A stretch of DNA of 11,707 bases from an uncultured Chthoniobacterales bacterium (GCA_955652155.1 CATPAT010000109.1:1-11707), one strand, 5' to 3'; positions 1 to 7,347 are shown, counted from the stretch's first letter. Made by a program: numbers and translations. Notes: a model not told the origin generated them from the sequence alone.

Positions 1-1
1 C

Positions 2-1213
2 GCGCGCGGACATCGCCTTCACTTGTTAGGCCTGGTTTCCAATGGCGGCGTCCACAGCCATTACGATCACATGATTGCGCTCGCGAACGCAGCCAAGGCT
101 GCAAACGTTGATGAGATTTTCGTTCATGCCTTCACCGATGGACGCGATTCGTCGCCCACCGGCGGACGGGAGTATCTGAAGACCTGCGAAGAACAACTTC
201 GCGAAAGCGGCGCCCAAATTGTGACTGTAGTGGGACGATATTTTGCGATGGATCGCGATCGTCGTTGGGACCGGACCAAGAAAGCATGGGACGCGGTTGT
301 TCTCGGGCGTGGCGAGGTTTGCGAAGACTCTCCATCCGAAGCTTTGAATCGGCAGTATCGCGAGGGGAAGACGGACGAGTTCATGCCGCCGTTGATTTTT
401 GCTCAGGCGAATGAGCAACGCGTTCGCGATGGCGATGTTGTTTTGTTTTTCAATTTTCGGGCCGATCGCGCGCGCCAATTATCGCGAGCTTTTCTATTCA
501 AAGATTTCGATTGCTTTGACCGAGAAATTTGGCCGCAAGTAAAGTTTACTTCTCTCACAGAGTACGACGTTCGCTTTCCGTCGCCGTTTATCTTTCCGCC
601 CGAGGACCTCAAAAACATTCTCGGCGAACTGGTGAGCGCAGCGGGCAAATCACAGTTGCGCATCGCCGAGACGGAAAAATACGCGCACGTGACCTATTTC
701 TTTAATGGCGGAGTCGAAAAGCCTTTTCCGCGCGAAGAGCGAAAGCTGATCCCATCGCCCAAAGTCGCCACCTACGATTTGAAGCCTGAAATGAGCGCGT
801 TCGGGGTAACAGACGAGCTTCTGGCGCACTTGAACAAGTTTGATCTCGTCATCCTCAACTTTGCCAATCCTGACATGGTCGGGCACACCGGGGTTGTGAA
901 AGCCGGCATTAAAGCGGTCGAGACGGTAGATGAATGTTGCAGCCGGATTATTCCGAAACTGCTTGAGCTCGACGGCAAATGCATTGTCACCGCCGACCAC
1001 GGCAATTGCGAACAGGTGCGAAATCCCGACGGCTCACCCAATACCGCGCACACCACAAACCTTGTTCACTGCATTTATGTGGCGAAGGATGCCGGGCAAT
1101 TTCGATGCGAAGATGGAATTCTGGCTGACGTTGCACCGACTCTTTTGTTTTTGCTCGGAATGGAAAAGCCGAAAGAAATGACCGGGCACAACTTACTGGT
1201 CAAACGCGGCTAG
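2..1213 (+). CDS. gpmI: 2,3-bisphosphoglycerate-independent phosphoglycerate mutase, 5'-truncated by window edge
   Basis: This enzyme interconverts 3- and 2-phosphoglycerate in glycolysis and gluconeogenesis, in the cytoplasm, using two metal ions and a phosphoserine intermediate. The open frame runs in from the left edge and the family pattern continues upstream of the first possible start (TTG at 23), so that codon is an internal Leu. The visible 403 residues carry the family's landmarks in order: GGVHSH (nt 44-61), DGRD (137-148), GRYFAMDRDRRW (233-268), FNFRADR (449-469), EKYAHVTYFFNGG (674-712), NPDMVGHTG with metal-ligand Asp and His (872, 884), TADHGN (995-1000) and AHTTN (His at 1049). 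Full-length members have about 510 residues, so roughly 105-110 are missing, including the catalytic-serine segment. The stop is TAG at 1211. It faces the minus-strand nuclease-fold gene with a 12-base gap. Identification is secure; only the start is unseen. Confidence 0.97.
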   Translation, partial: ARGHRLHLLGLVSNGGVHSHYDHMIALANAAKAANVDEIFVHAFTDGRDSSPTGGREYLKTCEEQLRESGAQIVTVVGRYFAMDRDRRWDRTKKAWDAVVLGRGEVCEDSPSEALNRQYREGKTDEFMPPLIFAQANEQRVRDGDVVLFFNFRADRARQLSRAFLFKDFDCFDREIWPQVKFTSLTEYDVRFPSPFIFPPEDLKNILGELVSAAGKSQLRIAETEKYAHVTYFFNGGVEKPFPREERKLIPSPKVATYDLKPEMSAFGVTDELLAHLNKFDLVILNFANPDMVGHTGVVKAGIKAVETVDECCSRIIPKLLELDGKCIVTADHGNCEQVRNPDGSPNTAHTTNLVHCIYVAKDAGQFRCEDGILADVAPTLLFLLGMEKPKEMTGHNLLVKRG

Positions 1214-1225
1214 AGTCGACTTTCG

Positions 1226-1951
1226 TTAAGATCGACCGTGTGCGGTCGCGACGTTCTCGAAGGTGATTTCGTGCTGTCGATTTAAGACGCGCGTGCCGGC
1301 GGCGGCAATCCGTTCCAAAAAGCGCAGCTGACTTCCGGGCTCCATTTCGTGCCACACCGGTTTGCGGGCCAGGATCAGTTCGGCGTTCGATTCAATCAAC
1401 GCGCCCCAGCCAATCGGAATTTCCGGCTCGCGAAACAATTCGTTAGGCAAAACGAGAAAAAACAGATTCGCGCTGCGATAGCGAATTAACGTTTCAAATT
1501 TTGTGCAATCGAAGAGTCGATTTTGTAATGCCTGCGTTTGCCGCACCACCTGTTTGTAGCCGCGGTGCTCGATCGCGGAAAAATTGTGCGAATCGAATTC
1601 GTCGAAGAGTGAATCGGCAACGCGCAAGGCCGGGTAATGCACGCGCAGATTTCTCTCCAGAATCTCACGTCGCTGGTGAACTTTCTCGAGACGCCGCATC
1701 GTTGTCGAAGTGCATCCATTGTCACGTCGAAGATCGACCAGCGCCTGTTTGCACTCAAAAATTGCGGTCACGACTGGTTGTCTTCCATTCGGGCGATACG
1801 CCGCGAGGTCTGCGCGATATCGACAGCGCGGCAAAGTGACTTCCATCGCGCAGGCGGAGTAGCCTTCTCGTTGAGCCCAAACGAGAGCGAGGCGTTTCAG
1901 ACGAGCGTGCGTCTGCGTTTCGCCGTTACGACTCCTCAGGCGCTGATCCAT
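1226..1951 (-). CDS. Predicted PD-(D/E)XK nuclease-fold protein, uncharacterised
   Basis: I do not recognise a named gene. The 241-residue product has the look of a PD-(D/E)XK nuclease core: an N-terminal helix containing Glu11 (ETQTHARLKRLALVWA), then Glu37, RADLAAY with Asp48, and about 18 residues later a strand ending FECKQ (Glu66-x-Lys68). The Asp...Glu-x-Lys spacing is that of the fold's active site. Near the C-terminus, FFLVLPNEL followed by a Pro-rich turn and GWGAL (181-185) resembles the tail of MmcB/VRR-NUC-like nucleases. That comparison is from memory. The ATG at 1951 lies inside the end of hemB (16-base overlap), so it is probably co-transcribed and translationally coupled; no strong Shine-Dalgarno was seen. 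A role in DNA repair or nucleic-acid cleavage is inferred only. No signal peptide or membrane segment was seen. Confidence 0.8.
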   Translation of the reverse strand: MDQRLRSRNGETQTHARLKRLALVWAQREGYSACAMEVTLPRCRYRADLAAYRPNGRQPVVTAIFECKQALVDLRRDNGCTSTTMRRLEKVHQRREILERNLRVHYPALRVADSLFDEFDSHNFSAIEHRGYKQVVRQTQALQNRLFDCTKFETLIRYRSANLFFLVLPNELFREPEIPIGWGALIESNAELILARKPVWHEMEPGSQLRFLERIAAAGTRVLNRQHEITFENVATAHGRS

Positions 1952-2922
1952 TTGGCCAGTTCGCGCGCCCAGTAGGTCACAATGATGTCTGCCCCAGCGC
2001 GCTTCAACGAAGTCATGATCTCAAGCGCGGCGGCGCGTTCCTCCACGATGCCTTTTTCGGCTGCCGCCTTGATCATCGCGTATTCACCACTGACGTGGTA
2101 AACCGCGGTCGGCTTGCGAAAGCGCTCTCGCACGCGCCAGAGAATGTCGATGTACGGTAACGCCGGTTTGATCATCACGATGTCCGCGCCTTCGTCGATA
2201 TCCAGGCCGACCTCGCGCAACGCTTCGTCGGCGTTTGCCGAATCCATTTGATAGGAGCGGCGGTCTCCAAATTGGGGCGGACTTTCGGCGGCTTCGCGAA
2301 ACGGACCGTAGAAAACAGAAGCGAACTTCGCCGCGTAACTCATAATTCCAGTTTCAGCAAAGCCGTTCATATCGAGCGCTTCGCGAATTGCGCCGATCCG
2401 GCCATCCATCATGTCGCTGGGCGCGACCATATCTGCGCCGGCCTGGGCGTGAGAGAGCGCCGTTTTCACCAAAAGATCGACAGTCTGATCGTTCAGCACA
2501 TGGAAATGGTCGCCGTCGATGCGAGTCACGCCGCAATGGCCATGGCTCATGTATTCGCAAAGACAAACATCGGTCATCGCGACCACGTCTGGACATTTTT
2601 CCTTAATCGCGCGCAACGCTTTTTGCACAACGCCGTTTTCGGCATAAGCGCCGCTCGCATGTTCATCCTTTTTTTCCGGAATCCCAAAGAGGAGAACGGC
2701 TTGGAGTCCTGCGTCGTGCGCCTGTCGCGCTTCATCGACGATTTCGCCAAGTGGAAGCTGAAAGACGCCCGGCATGCTCGCGATTGGACGTCGTTTGTCG
2801 ATCTTTTGGTTGACGAAGAGAGGCAACACGAAATCGTGCGCCGTGAGATTGGTTTCGCGAACGAGATTTCTTATAGCTGGAGACCGCCGCAACCGTCGTG
2901 GACGATGGACCAACTTTCGCAC
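1936..2922 (-). CDS. hemB: Porphobilinogen synthase (delta-aminolevulinic acid dehydratase)
   Basis: It condenses two 5-aminolevulinate molecules to porphobilinogen, the second common step of tetrapyrrole (haem) synthesis, in the cytoplasm. The 328-residue length is typical. The N-terminus LVHRPRRLRRSPAIRNLVRE is characteristic. DVCLCEYMSHGHCG supplies three cysteines (Cys120, Cys122, Cys130), the zinc-dependent type of active site rather than the Asp-rich magnesium type. The two Schiff-base lysines are Lys199 (MSYAAKFASVFYGPFR) and Lys252 (MIKPALPY). The start is GTG at 2922; an in-frame stop lies four codons upstream, and the family N-terminus begins directly after the GTG, so this start is well bounded. 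It is divergent from coaX across 66 bases and overlaps the nuclease-fold gene at its 3' end. Confidence 0.97.
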   Translation of the reverse strand: MRKLVHRPRRLRRSPAIRNLVRETNLTAHDFVLPLFVNQKIDKRRPIASMPGVFQLPLGEIVDEARQAHDAGLQAVLLFGIPEKKDEHASGAYAENGVVQKALRAIKEKCPDVVAMTDVCLCEYMSHGHCGVTRIDGDHFHVLNDQTVDLLVKTALSHAQAGADMVAPSDMMDGRIGAIREALDMNGFAETGIMSYAAKFASVFYGPFREAAESPPQFGDRRSYQMDSANADEALREVGLDIDEGADIVMIKPALPYIDILWRVRERFRKPTAVYHVSGEYAMIKAAAEKGIVEERAAALEIMTSLKRAGADIIVTYWARELAKWISA

Positions 2923-2954
2923 GCGACGAGGCTACGCGGTCGGGGATTACGTCG

Positions 2955-2969
2955 CAAGTTCGCTACTTG
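2955..2969. promoter_or_regulatory. Perfect inverted repeat in the hemB/coaX divergent intergenic region
   Basis: CAAGT-TCGCT-ACTTG forms a perfect 5+5 inverted repeat with a 5-base centre, about midway in the 66 bases between the divergent hemB and coaX starts. A TTGACC hexamer (2967-2972) overlaps its right end and could be a -35 element reading toward coaX, but no good -10 follows at normal spacing. The position suits an operator, but a repeat this short can occur by chance. Confidence 0.25.
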
Positions 2970-2988
2970 ACCTCGGTGCGTCTTCGCA

Positions 2989-3747
2989 GTGAAGTCGCAT
3001 TTCGTGGGCGCGCCAAATTACTTGCTGGTCGATATCAGCAACTCGTTTACAAAACTCGCCTTCGCGACCCGGCGGCGAATTTTGAAACCGATCCGCATTC
3101 CCACCGCAAACCTCACGGCTGCCACGCTGCAACGGTTTGTGAGACGACGTAAGATCGACATCTTCGTTGTTTGCTCGGTCGTGCCGAAGAAAAATGGAGT
3201 AGTCCGGAAAGCGGCGAAGCGATCAAGGGTTTTATGGTTAACGCCGCGGGTCGAGCTTGGCGTTGGAATCGATTATCCAAATCCGAAAACAATTGGGGCG
3301 GATCGGCTGGCGAATGCGGCAGCGGTCGCCGCCCTTTATGGATGTCCCGCCATTGTAGTTGATTTTGGGACGGCGGTCACATTCGACATTGTTTCTGCAC
3401 AACGAAAATACATCGGCGGTGTGATTGCGCCGGGATTGGAGTCGATGACAAATTTTCTTTATCAGCGGACGGCGCTGTTGCCAAAACTTTCGCTGAAGGA
3501 ACCGCGCTCGGCGGTTGGAAGATCGACAATCGAGGCAATGCGCTCCGGCGCGGTCATCGGCTATCGCGGTTTGGTGCGCGAGATCATCAACCGAATCAAG
3601 GCCGAGCGTTTTCCCAGGAAAAAAGTGCACGTGATCGCGACCGGCGGATACGCGGATTTGATCGCCGCGCGGCTACGCGAGATCGATGCCGTCCATTCCA
3701 ATCTTACGCTGGAAGGCTTGCGGATCGTCGCAAATCTCAACGCCTAA
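2989..3747 (+). CDS. coaX: Type III pantothenate kinase
   Basis: It phosphorylates pantothenate, the first step of coenzyme A synthesis; this class is ASKHA-fold and not inhibited by CoA. The 252-residue protein shows the CoaX series: an N-terminal phosphate loop LLVDISNSFTK (Asp15), CSVVP (62-66), GADRLANA with the catalytic-type Asp105, VVDFGTAVTFD (123-133), GGVIAPG (143-149), ATGG (217-220) and the C-terminal LTLEGLRI. The phosphate loop is DISNS where the family usually has DIGNT. The GTG at 2989 gives a slightly long N-terminus; GTG at 3004 (starting VGAPNYLLVD) would fit the usual length better, and neither has a clear ribosome-binding site. It is divergent from hemB and stands alone, 103 bases ahead of the TPR gene. 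Confidence 0.93.
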   Translation: MKSHFVGAPNYLLVDISNSFTKLAFATRRRILKPIRIPTANLTAATLQRFVRRRKIDIFVVCSVVPKKNGVVRKAAKRSRVLWLTPRVELGVGIDYPNPKTIGADRLANAAAVAALYGCPAIVVDFGTAVTFDIVSAQRKYIGGVIAPGLESMTNFLYQRTALLPKLSLKEPRSAVGRSTIEAMRSGAVIGYRGLVREIINRIKAERFPRKKVHVIATGGYADLIAARLREIDAVHSNLTLEGLRIVANLNA

Positions 3748-3788
3748 GCGGGCTTAATTCCTGCTGCCCCTGCGACCGGGAATCCTTC

Positions 3789-3817
3789 TTCCAGGTCAAA
3801 AATTTAGGGCTTGTAAT
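3789..3817 (+). promoter_or_regulatory. Possible promoter for the TPR/beta-repeat gene
   Basis: In the 103-base gap after coaX, TGTAAT (3812-3817) matches 5 of 6 bases of a -10 box. TTCCAG (3789-3794), 17 bases upstream, is only a 3 of 6 match to a -35 box. An inverted repeat AACCC/GGGTT (3819-3823, 3831-3835) lies between this and the start codon. The call is weak, and the promoter consensus of this phylum is uncertain. Confidence 0.22.
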
Positions 3818-3850
3818 CAACCCCGCAAAAGGGTTTCATCCCAAGAGGCC

Positions 3851-6800
3851 ATGAAGATTCGCAAAATTGCGGCGGTCGCAGTGTTGGTGCTCGGTTCCTT
3901 GGCAGCGGACAACGTTGCCCCTTCGAAAGCGGAACTCGAAGCAATGTATGACAAAGCCTTTCGAGCGTTCGACGGGAATAATTTTCCGGACGCACTGAAA
4001 GAACTCGACGCGATTGACGCGCGTCAGCCGGACCTCGCCGAATCGCAAAACTTGCGCGGCGTAATCATGATGCGCCAAGGAATCTACGACAAAGCCGAAG
4101 CCGCGCTGCGCGAAGCGTTGCGAATCGATTCGAAATTTTGGAACGCGCGTTTCAATTTGGCCGAGATTCCGTTTCTAAAAAAGGATTGGGCTGAGGCGCG
4201 CAATCGCTTTCAGGAATTACTTTCGAGCAACGCGTCTGAGCTGCAGGGCGAAGCGACCCAACTCATTCAATATAAAATCCTCTTAACTTATTTGCTCGAA
4301 GGAAAAGAGAACATGGTCGATTCGCTTCTGGCCAAGTTCGAGCTTTCTCCGGACACGCCCGCAGTCCACTACGCGAACGCGGCCATCGCACTTCAGCAAG
4401 ACAAGACGAAGGAAGCGAAGGACTGGATGGCACAAGCGGAAAAGAATTTCTCGCCCCAGCTGAACAAGCTTTTTGCCGAATCGCTCTACGAGGTCGGTTG
4501 GCTGCAAAAACAGGCCGGCCAAACACGCGCAGCCCTTGAGTTAACCACAGCGGCCGATCGTGCGGCCAAGACCAAGGCGTTTGCCCGATCACGGGTTGAG
4601 CAGGCGCGGCAGGCTTATCAACAACGCGACTTTGTCGCCGCCCGCAAATTTATCGACGACGCGGACGCGGCTGATCCAAATCAGGCAGCTACTTTGAATT
4701 TGGGGGGCGAAATTTTGCTGGAGCAAAAGCAATTCGATCAGGCCGAGGCCGAATTCAAAAAGGCTTTGAAAGCGGATTCAAAATTCCGCCAGGCACAATT
4801 CAATCTGGCCTTGGTGCCATTAAAGAAAAAAGATTATGCCGCCGCGCGCGATCGGTTTGAAGCGCTCCTGAGCAAGACACCGGGCGGAGACAACACCGAA
4901 GCCGCGCAACTGATCAAGTTCAACATCTACATGACGTGGTTGCTAGAAGGCAAAGACAGTCGTGCTCAGAAGTTGATGGAGCAGTTCCAGTTTACCGGCG
5001 ACACGCCGGCTCTCTATTATGCTCAGGCCGCGTGGGAGTTTAAACATAACAATCCGACCAAGGCCACCGATTGGATCACTTCCGCGAAGAAAATTTATTC
5101 GCCCGCGCTGAACGTTGTTTTCGCGGATTCATTTTACGATCTCGGCTGGATGCAAAGCCCGGCGCTCGCGACCTCGCCCGCGCCAGCCGTTGAAGCCGCC
5201 ACTGCTTTGGCTGAAGCACAAACCGAATCAAGTCCGGCAATAGAACCAAGCCCAATTCCTGGAGCAGCTGTTGCGAAAGGTAAGGCAGCCGAAGCTAAGA
5301 CCAAGACCGCTGCGCCCGCGATTGCCGGAATGGAGGCGACTGCCCCCAAACCGGAAGAGCCCACGGCCAGCACCGCTGTCACCCAGTCTTCCGGCGCCGC
5401 ACCGGGATCATTTGCCGCTGGCAGTCCAGGCAGGCCTGAAGAGATTCCGACGTCGCCCGCGCCGAATTTCTCGCCGGTCGTAGAAACGCCAGTCGCGGCG
5501 GCCCGCGCGCCAGCCGTTCCCGCGACGCGCAAAGAGCCTGCAGTTGCACAATCGCAGCCCGCCAAGGCGCCTGCTCAGCAAGCGCCCGCTCCTGTTGCGG
5601 CCGCAAAACCGCCAGTCGTGGCTGCGGCATCGGCCACGCCAGCAACCGCGCTTGCTCCTGCGCATGTCGGCGAAGTTTCTCGCGGAAAATTTGAAGCCGG
5701 CAATTTAATTGCGGCAATTTTCGTTTTGGCTGGAATTGGCCTCATCGTGTTCGTCGTATACGAAATTCGTGGCCTCCGAATTCATTTCCCAAGTTTCCGC
5801 CGGACCGCGCCGGCAACCGGTCCGCAGTTGGAAGGTATGGAATATGCAGCTGCGGCTCCCAGAGAAATGAAAGTTATGCCGCGATTGAGTGGCGGCCCGC
5901 GCCAGGTCTCTCTTAAATTGAAAGCAACCGAACCGGCACTGCGCCGCGCAGTAGTGCCGCTCAGCAGGCCAGACCGTGCTTTTGGCGGTGGGACGGCTTT
6001 GGAACCGGCAGTCGAGGAAAATGGTGAGCGCCAGTTCGAGCTTGAACCGAAAGTCGAAACATTCGAAGCGGTTGGACCGATTGTTGAACAGGGTGCGATG
6101 CCGATGGAAGAGGTTGGCGAACCGGTCGCGCAATCGGAATGGATCGCGCCCGAGGCTGAGGCCGAACCGGTCGCGCAATCCGAGTGGGTCGCGTCTGAAC
6201 CTGAGGCCGAAATGGTCGCCGAACCCGAGCGGATCGCGTCTGAGCCTGAGGCCGAAATGATTGCGCAACCCGAATGGATCGCATCTGAGCCTGAGTTGCC
6301 ACCGATCGAAATTCCGCAACCAGTGGTTGCGCAATCCGAATGGATGGCGCCCGAGCCTGAGTCGCTACCGGTCGAAATTCCGCAATCAGTAGCTCCCCAG
6401 CCTGAAGAAATCACGGTCCCCGAAATTGAGCCGGTTTTTGCCCAAGCTGCAACGATTGCCGAACCGGAAATCGAGCCTGTTGGTCAGGGTCAACCGATTC
6501 CTCAGTTGACGCCTGTGGAGGAACCGTCCATCATTGAGGTCACTGAACCTGAACCGGCCGGATTTGACGCGATTCGTCAACCTAGCGAACCGTCTGTTGA
6601 GCCTGTTTTCGAATCACGAATTTACGAACCAAACACACCAGTAGACATGCCTGAACCGATCCAAATCCCAACTGCTCCAGCAGGGCGAGGCGGGATGCCT
6701 CAGCCAGCCGGGGCGATGCAAACTGCCGTCCAACTCACCTTCGCTTTCGAGATTGCGTCGATGCAACTGACTCCAACCTTCAAGCTGGGGGCCTTGCAGT

Positions 6801-7300
6801 TAAGGCCGTCCTCGAAAGTCGTGACGATGCGCCTGGCTGGGTCGGCCCCGCAACCGGCAATGAATCTGCAGGTGACTTTTGAGATCGCACGGATCCAGCC
6901 CGCCGGCGGAACGCTCGGAAGCGTGCGCCTCACGCCATCGCAACAGCAGCGTCCAACCGTGGTTGGATCGCCTTCGTTTACGGTAGGAGGTTTGCATTTA
7001 GTTTCGGATTTCGCGGCTGCACCACTTCAGCTAACGCCGTCACAGCAGGGACAAGCCACAGTCCACGTCGTTGTTCCGTTCCAAATCGCGACGGTCGAAT
7101 TCTCACCGTCTTTTGAGATTTCATCGATTGTGCTCAATTCGAATGCCAAGCAATTATCAGTGCAGCTGCCGAGTGCCAGTGGCGCTGTCGTCGAAGGCGC
7201 ACCGGTTTTCGAAATCTCGAATTTGCAGCTCACTGGCAGCGGCGAAATCGGAATGATGCAGCTGAACCTGACCGGTCACGGTCCCAAGCGCGCGGCCTAA
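3851..7300 (+). CDS. Large TPR / single-TM / beta-repeat membrane protein of unknown function
   Basis: I do not recognise this 1149-residue protein as a named family. Regions in order: a signal peptide (1-19 or so; KIRK, then AAVAVLVLGSLA with cleavage near LAA/D); two TPR-type modules (36-219 and 252-435) that align without gaps; an Ala/Pro-rich low-complexity linker (about 436-610); one transmembrane helix (619-637) followed by Arg-rich EIRGLRIHFPSFRR; an acidic Glu/Pro-rich stretch (about 670-940) containing four 15-residue repeats; and a C-terminal beta-type repeat domain (960-1142). Signal peptide plus positive residues after the helix predict periplasmic TPRs and a cytoplasmic C-terminal half. 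TPRs usually bind proteins, so a scaffold role is plausible but not shown. AAGAGG lies only 2 bases before the ATG, an unusually short spacing. The signal peptide supports this start, since the next ATG (3944) would remove it. Transcribed alone; convergent with the M29 gene. Confidence 0.9.
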   Translation: MKIRKIAAVAVLVLGSLAADNVAPSKAELEAMYDKAFRAFDGNNFPDALKELDAIDARQPDLAESQNLRGVIMMRQGIYDKAEAALREALRIDSKFWNARFNLAEIPFLKKDWAEARNRFQELLSSNASELQGEATQLIQYKILLTYLLEGKENMVDSLLAKFELSPDTPAVHYANAAIALQQDKTKEAKDWMAQAEKNFSPQLNKLFAESLYEVGWLQKQAGQTRAALELTTAADRAAKTKAFARSRVEQARQAYQQRDFVAARKFIDDADAADPNQAATLNLGGEILLEQKQFDQAEAEFKKALKADSKFRQAQFNLALVPLKKKDYAAARDRFEALLSKTPGGDNTEAAQLIKFNIYMTWLLEGKDSRAQKLMEQFQFTGDTPALYYAQAAWEFKHNNPTKATDWITSAKKIYSPALNVVFADSFYDLGWMQSPALATSPAPAVEAATALAEAQTESSPAIEPSPIPGAAVAKGKAAEAKTKTAAPAIAGMEATAPKPEEPTASTAVTQSSGAAPGSFAAGSPGRPEEIPTSPAPNFSPVVETPVAAARAPAVPATRKEPAVAQSQPAKAPAQQAPAPVAAAKPPVVAAASATPATALAPAHVGEVSRGKFEAGNLIAAIFVLAGIGLIVFVVYEIRGLRIHFPSFRRTAPATGPQLEGMEYAAAAPREMKVMPRLSGGPRQVSLKLKATEPALRRAVVPLSRPDRAFGGGTALEPAVEENGERQFELEPKVETFEAVGPIVEQGAMPMEEVGEPVAQSEWIAPEAEAEPVAQSEWVASEPEAEMVAEPERIASEPEAEMIAQPEWIASEPELPPIEIPQPVVAQSEWMAPEPESLPVEIPQSVAPQPEEITVPEIEPVFAQAATIAEPEIEPVGQGQPIPQLTPVEEPSIIEVTEPEPAGFDAIRQPSEPSVEPVFESRIYEPNTPVDMPEPIQIPTAPAGRGGMPQPAGAMQTAVQLTFAFEIASMQLTPTFKLGALQLRPSSKVVTMRLAGSAPQPAMNLQVTFEIARIQPAGGTLGSVRLTPSQQQRPTVVGSPSFTVGGLHLVSDFAAAPLQLTPSQQGQATVHVVVPFQIATVEFSPSFEISSIVLNSNAKQLSVQLPSASGAVVEGAPVFEISNLQLTGSGEIGMMQLNLTGHGPKRAA
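3956..5155 (+). repeat. Tandem duplication of a 184-residue TPR module
   Basis: Codons 36-219 (3956-4507) and 252-435 (4604-5155) encode modules that align end to end with no gap at a constant 216-residue (648-base) offset. My hand count gives 80 identical residues of 184 (about 43%). Shared landmarks include DSKF, the FNLA helix, AARxRF/EARxRF, YLLEGK/WLLEGK, DTPA..YA and SFYDLGWMQ/SLYEVGWLQ. Each module contains several TPR-like helix pairs. This is an old internal gene duplication rather than a recent one. Confidence 0.85.
6119..6298 (+). repeat. Four 45-base tandem repeats encoding 15-residue Glu/Pro-rich units
   Basis: Units begin at 6119, 6164, 6209 and 6254. They encode EPVAQSEWIAPEAEA, EPVAQSEWVASEPEA, EMVAEPERIASEPEA and EMIAQPEWIASEPEL. 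The core QSEW/QPEW recurs twice more in looser form downstream (nt about 6330 and, degenerate, near 6395) within an alternating pattern around P-x-EIPQ. The DNA copies are near-identical in places, so this segment can probably expand or contract by slippage or recombination while keeping frame. Confidence 0.85.
6728..7276 (+). repeat. C-terminal 11-residue beta-type repeat array in the TPR/TM protein
   Basis: Triplets of the form hydrophobic-polar-Leu (VQL, MQL, LQL, MRL) begin at residues 960, 971, 982 and 993, exactly 11 apart. Steps of 11 recur at 1048/1059, 1082/1093/1104 and 1125/1136. Positions 1025/1059/1093 and 1048/1082 are 34 apart, and F-E-I type strands recur at 966, 1010, 1043, 1077, 1088 and 1120. 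LTPS is repeated at 1027-1030 and 1061-1064. The alternation of hydrophobic and polar residues predicts short beta strands, possibly a beta-solenoid or stacked hairpins. No named family was recognised. Confidence 0.7.
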
Positions 7301-7312
7301 TCCGGCTGGCAA

Positions 7313-7347
7313 GATCGAAGTCTTTCGAGCGTTTCGACGAATCGATC
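7313..7347. terminator. Imperfect inverted repeat between convergent genes, possible terminator
   Basis: In the 62-base gap between the TPR/TM gene and the M29 gene, GATCGA-a-GTC pairs with GAC-gaa-TCGATC (bulges in lower case) around a 13-base loop. The position is right for a bidirectional terminator, but there is no T-run on either side, so this is only a candidate. Confidence 0.2.

Noticed and set aside
26..478. 150-codon minus-strand open frame opposite gpmI
   Set aside because: It overlaps the conserved gpmI catalytic motifs on the other strand and shows no independent domain.
1233..1248. CGACCG-TGTG-CGGTCG hairpin near the gpmI/nuclease convergent 3' ends
   Set aside because: Perfect 6-base stem, but it lies within the last codons of the nuclease gene and has no T-run on either strand, so I do not call a terminator.
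2248..2970. 240-codon plus-strand open frame antisense to hemB
   Set aside because: It lies almost entirely opposite the secure hemB frame, has no recognisable motifs and would collide with the divergent promoter region.
3746..3757. TAAGCGGGCTTA palindrome at the coaX stop codon
   Set aside because: Loop too small and stem AT-rich with no following T-run; unlikely to terminate or be a binding site.
5705..6414. Long minus-strand open frames (about 210 codons each, two frames) opposite the Glu/Pro repeat region
   Set aside because: They are antisense shadows of the repetitive coding strand: low-complexity Arg/Asp- or Ser/Gly-rich translations with no ribosome-binding site or domain.
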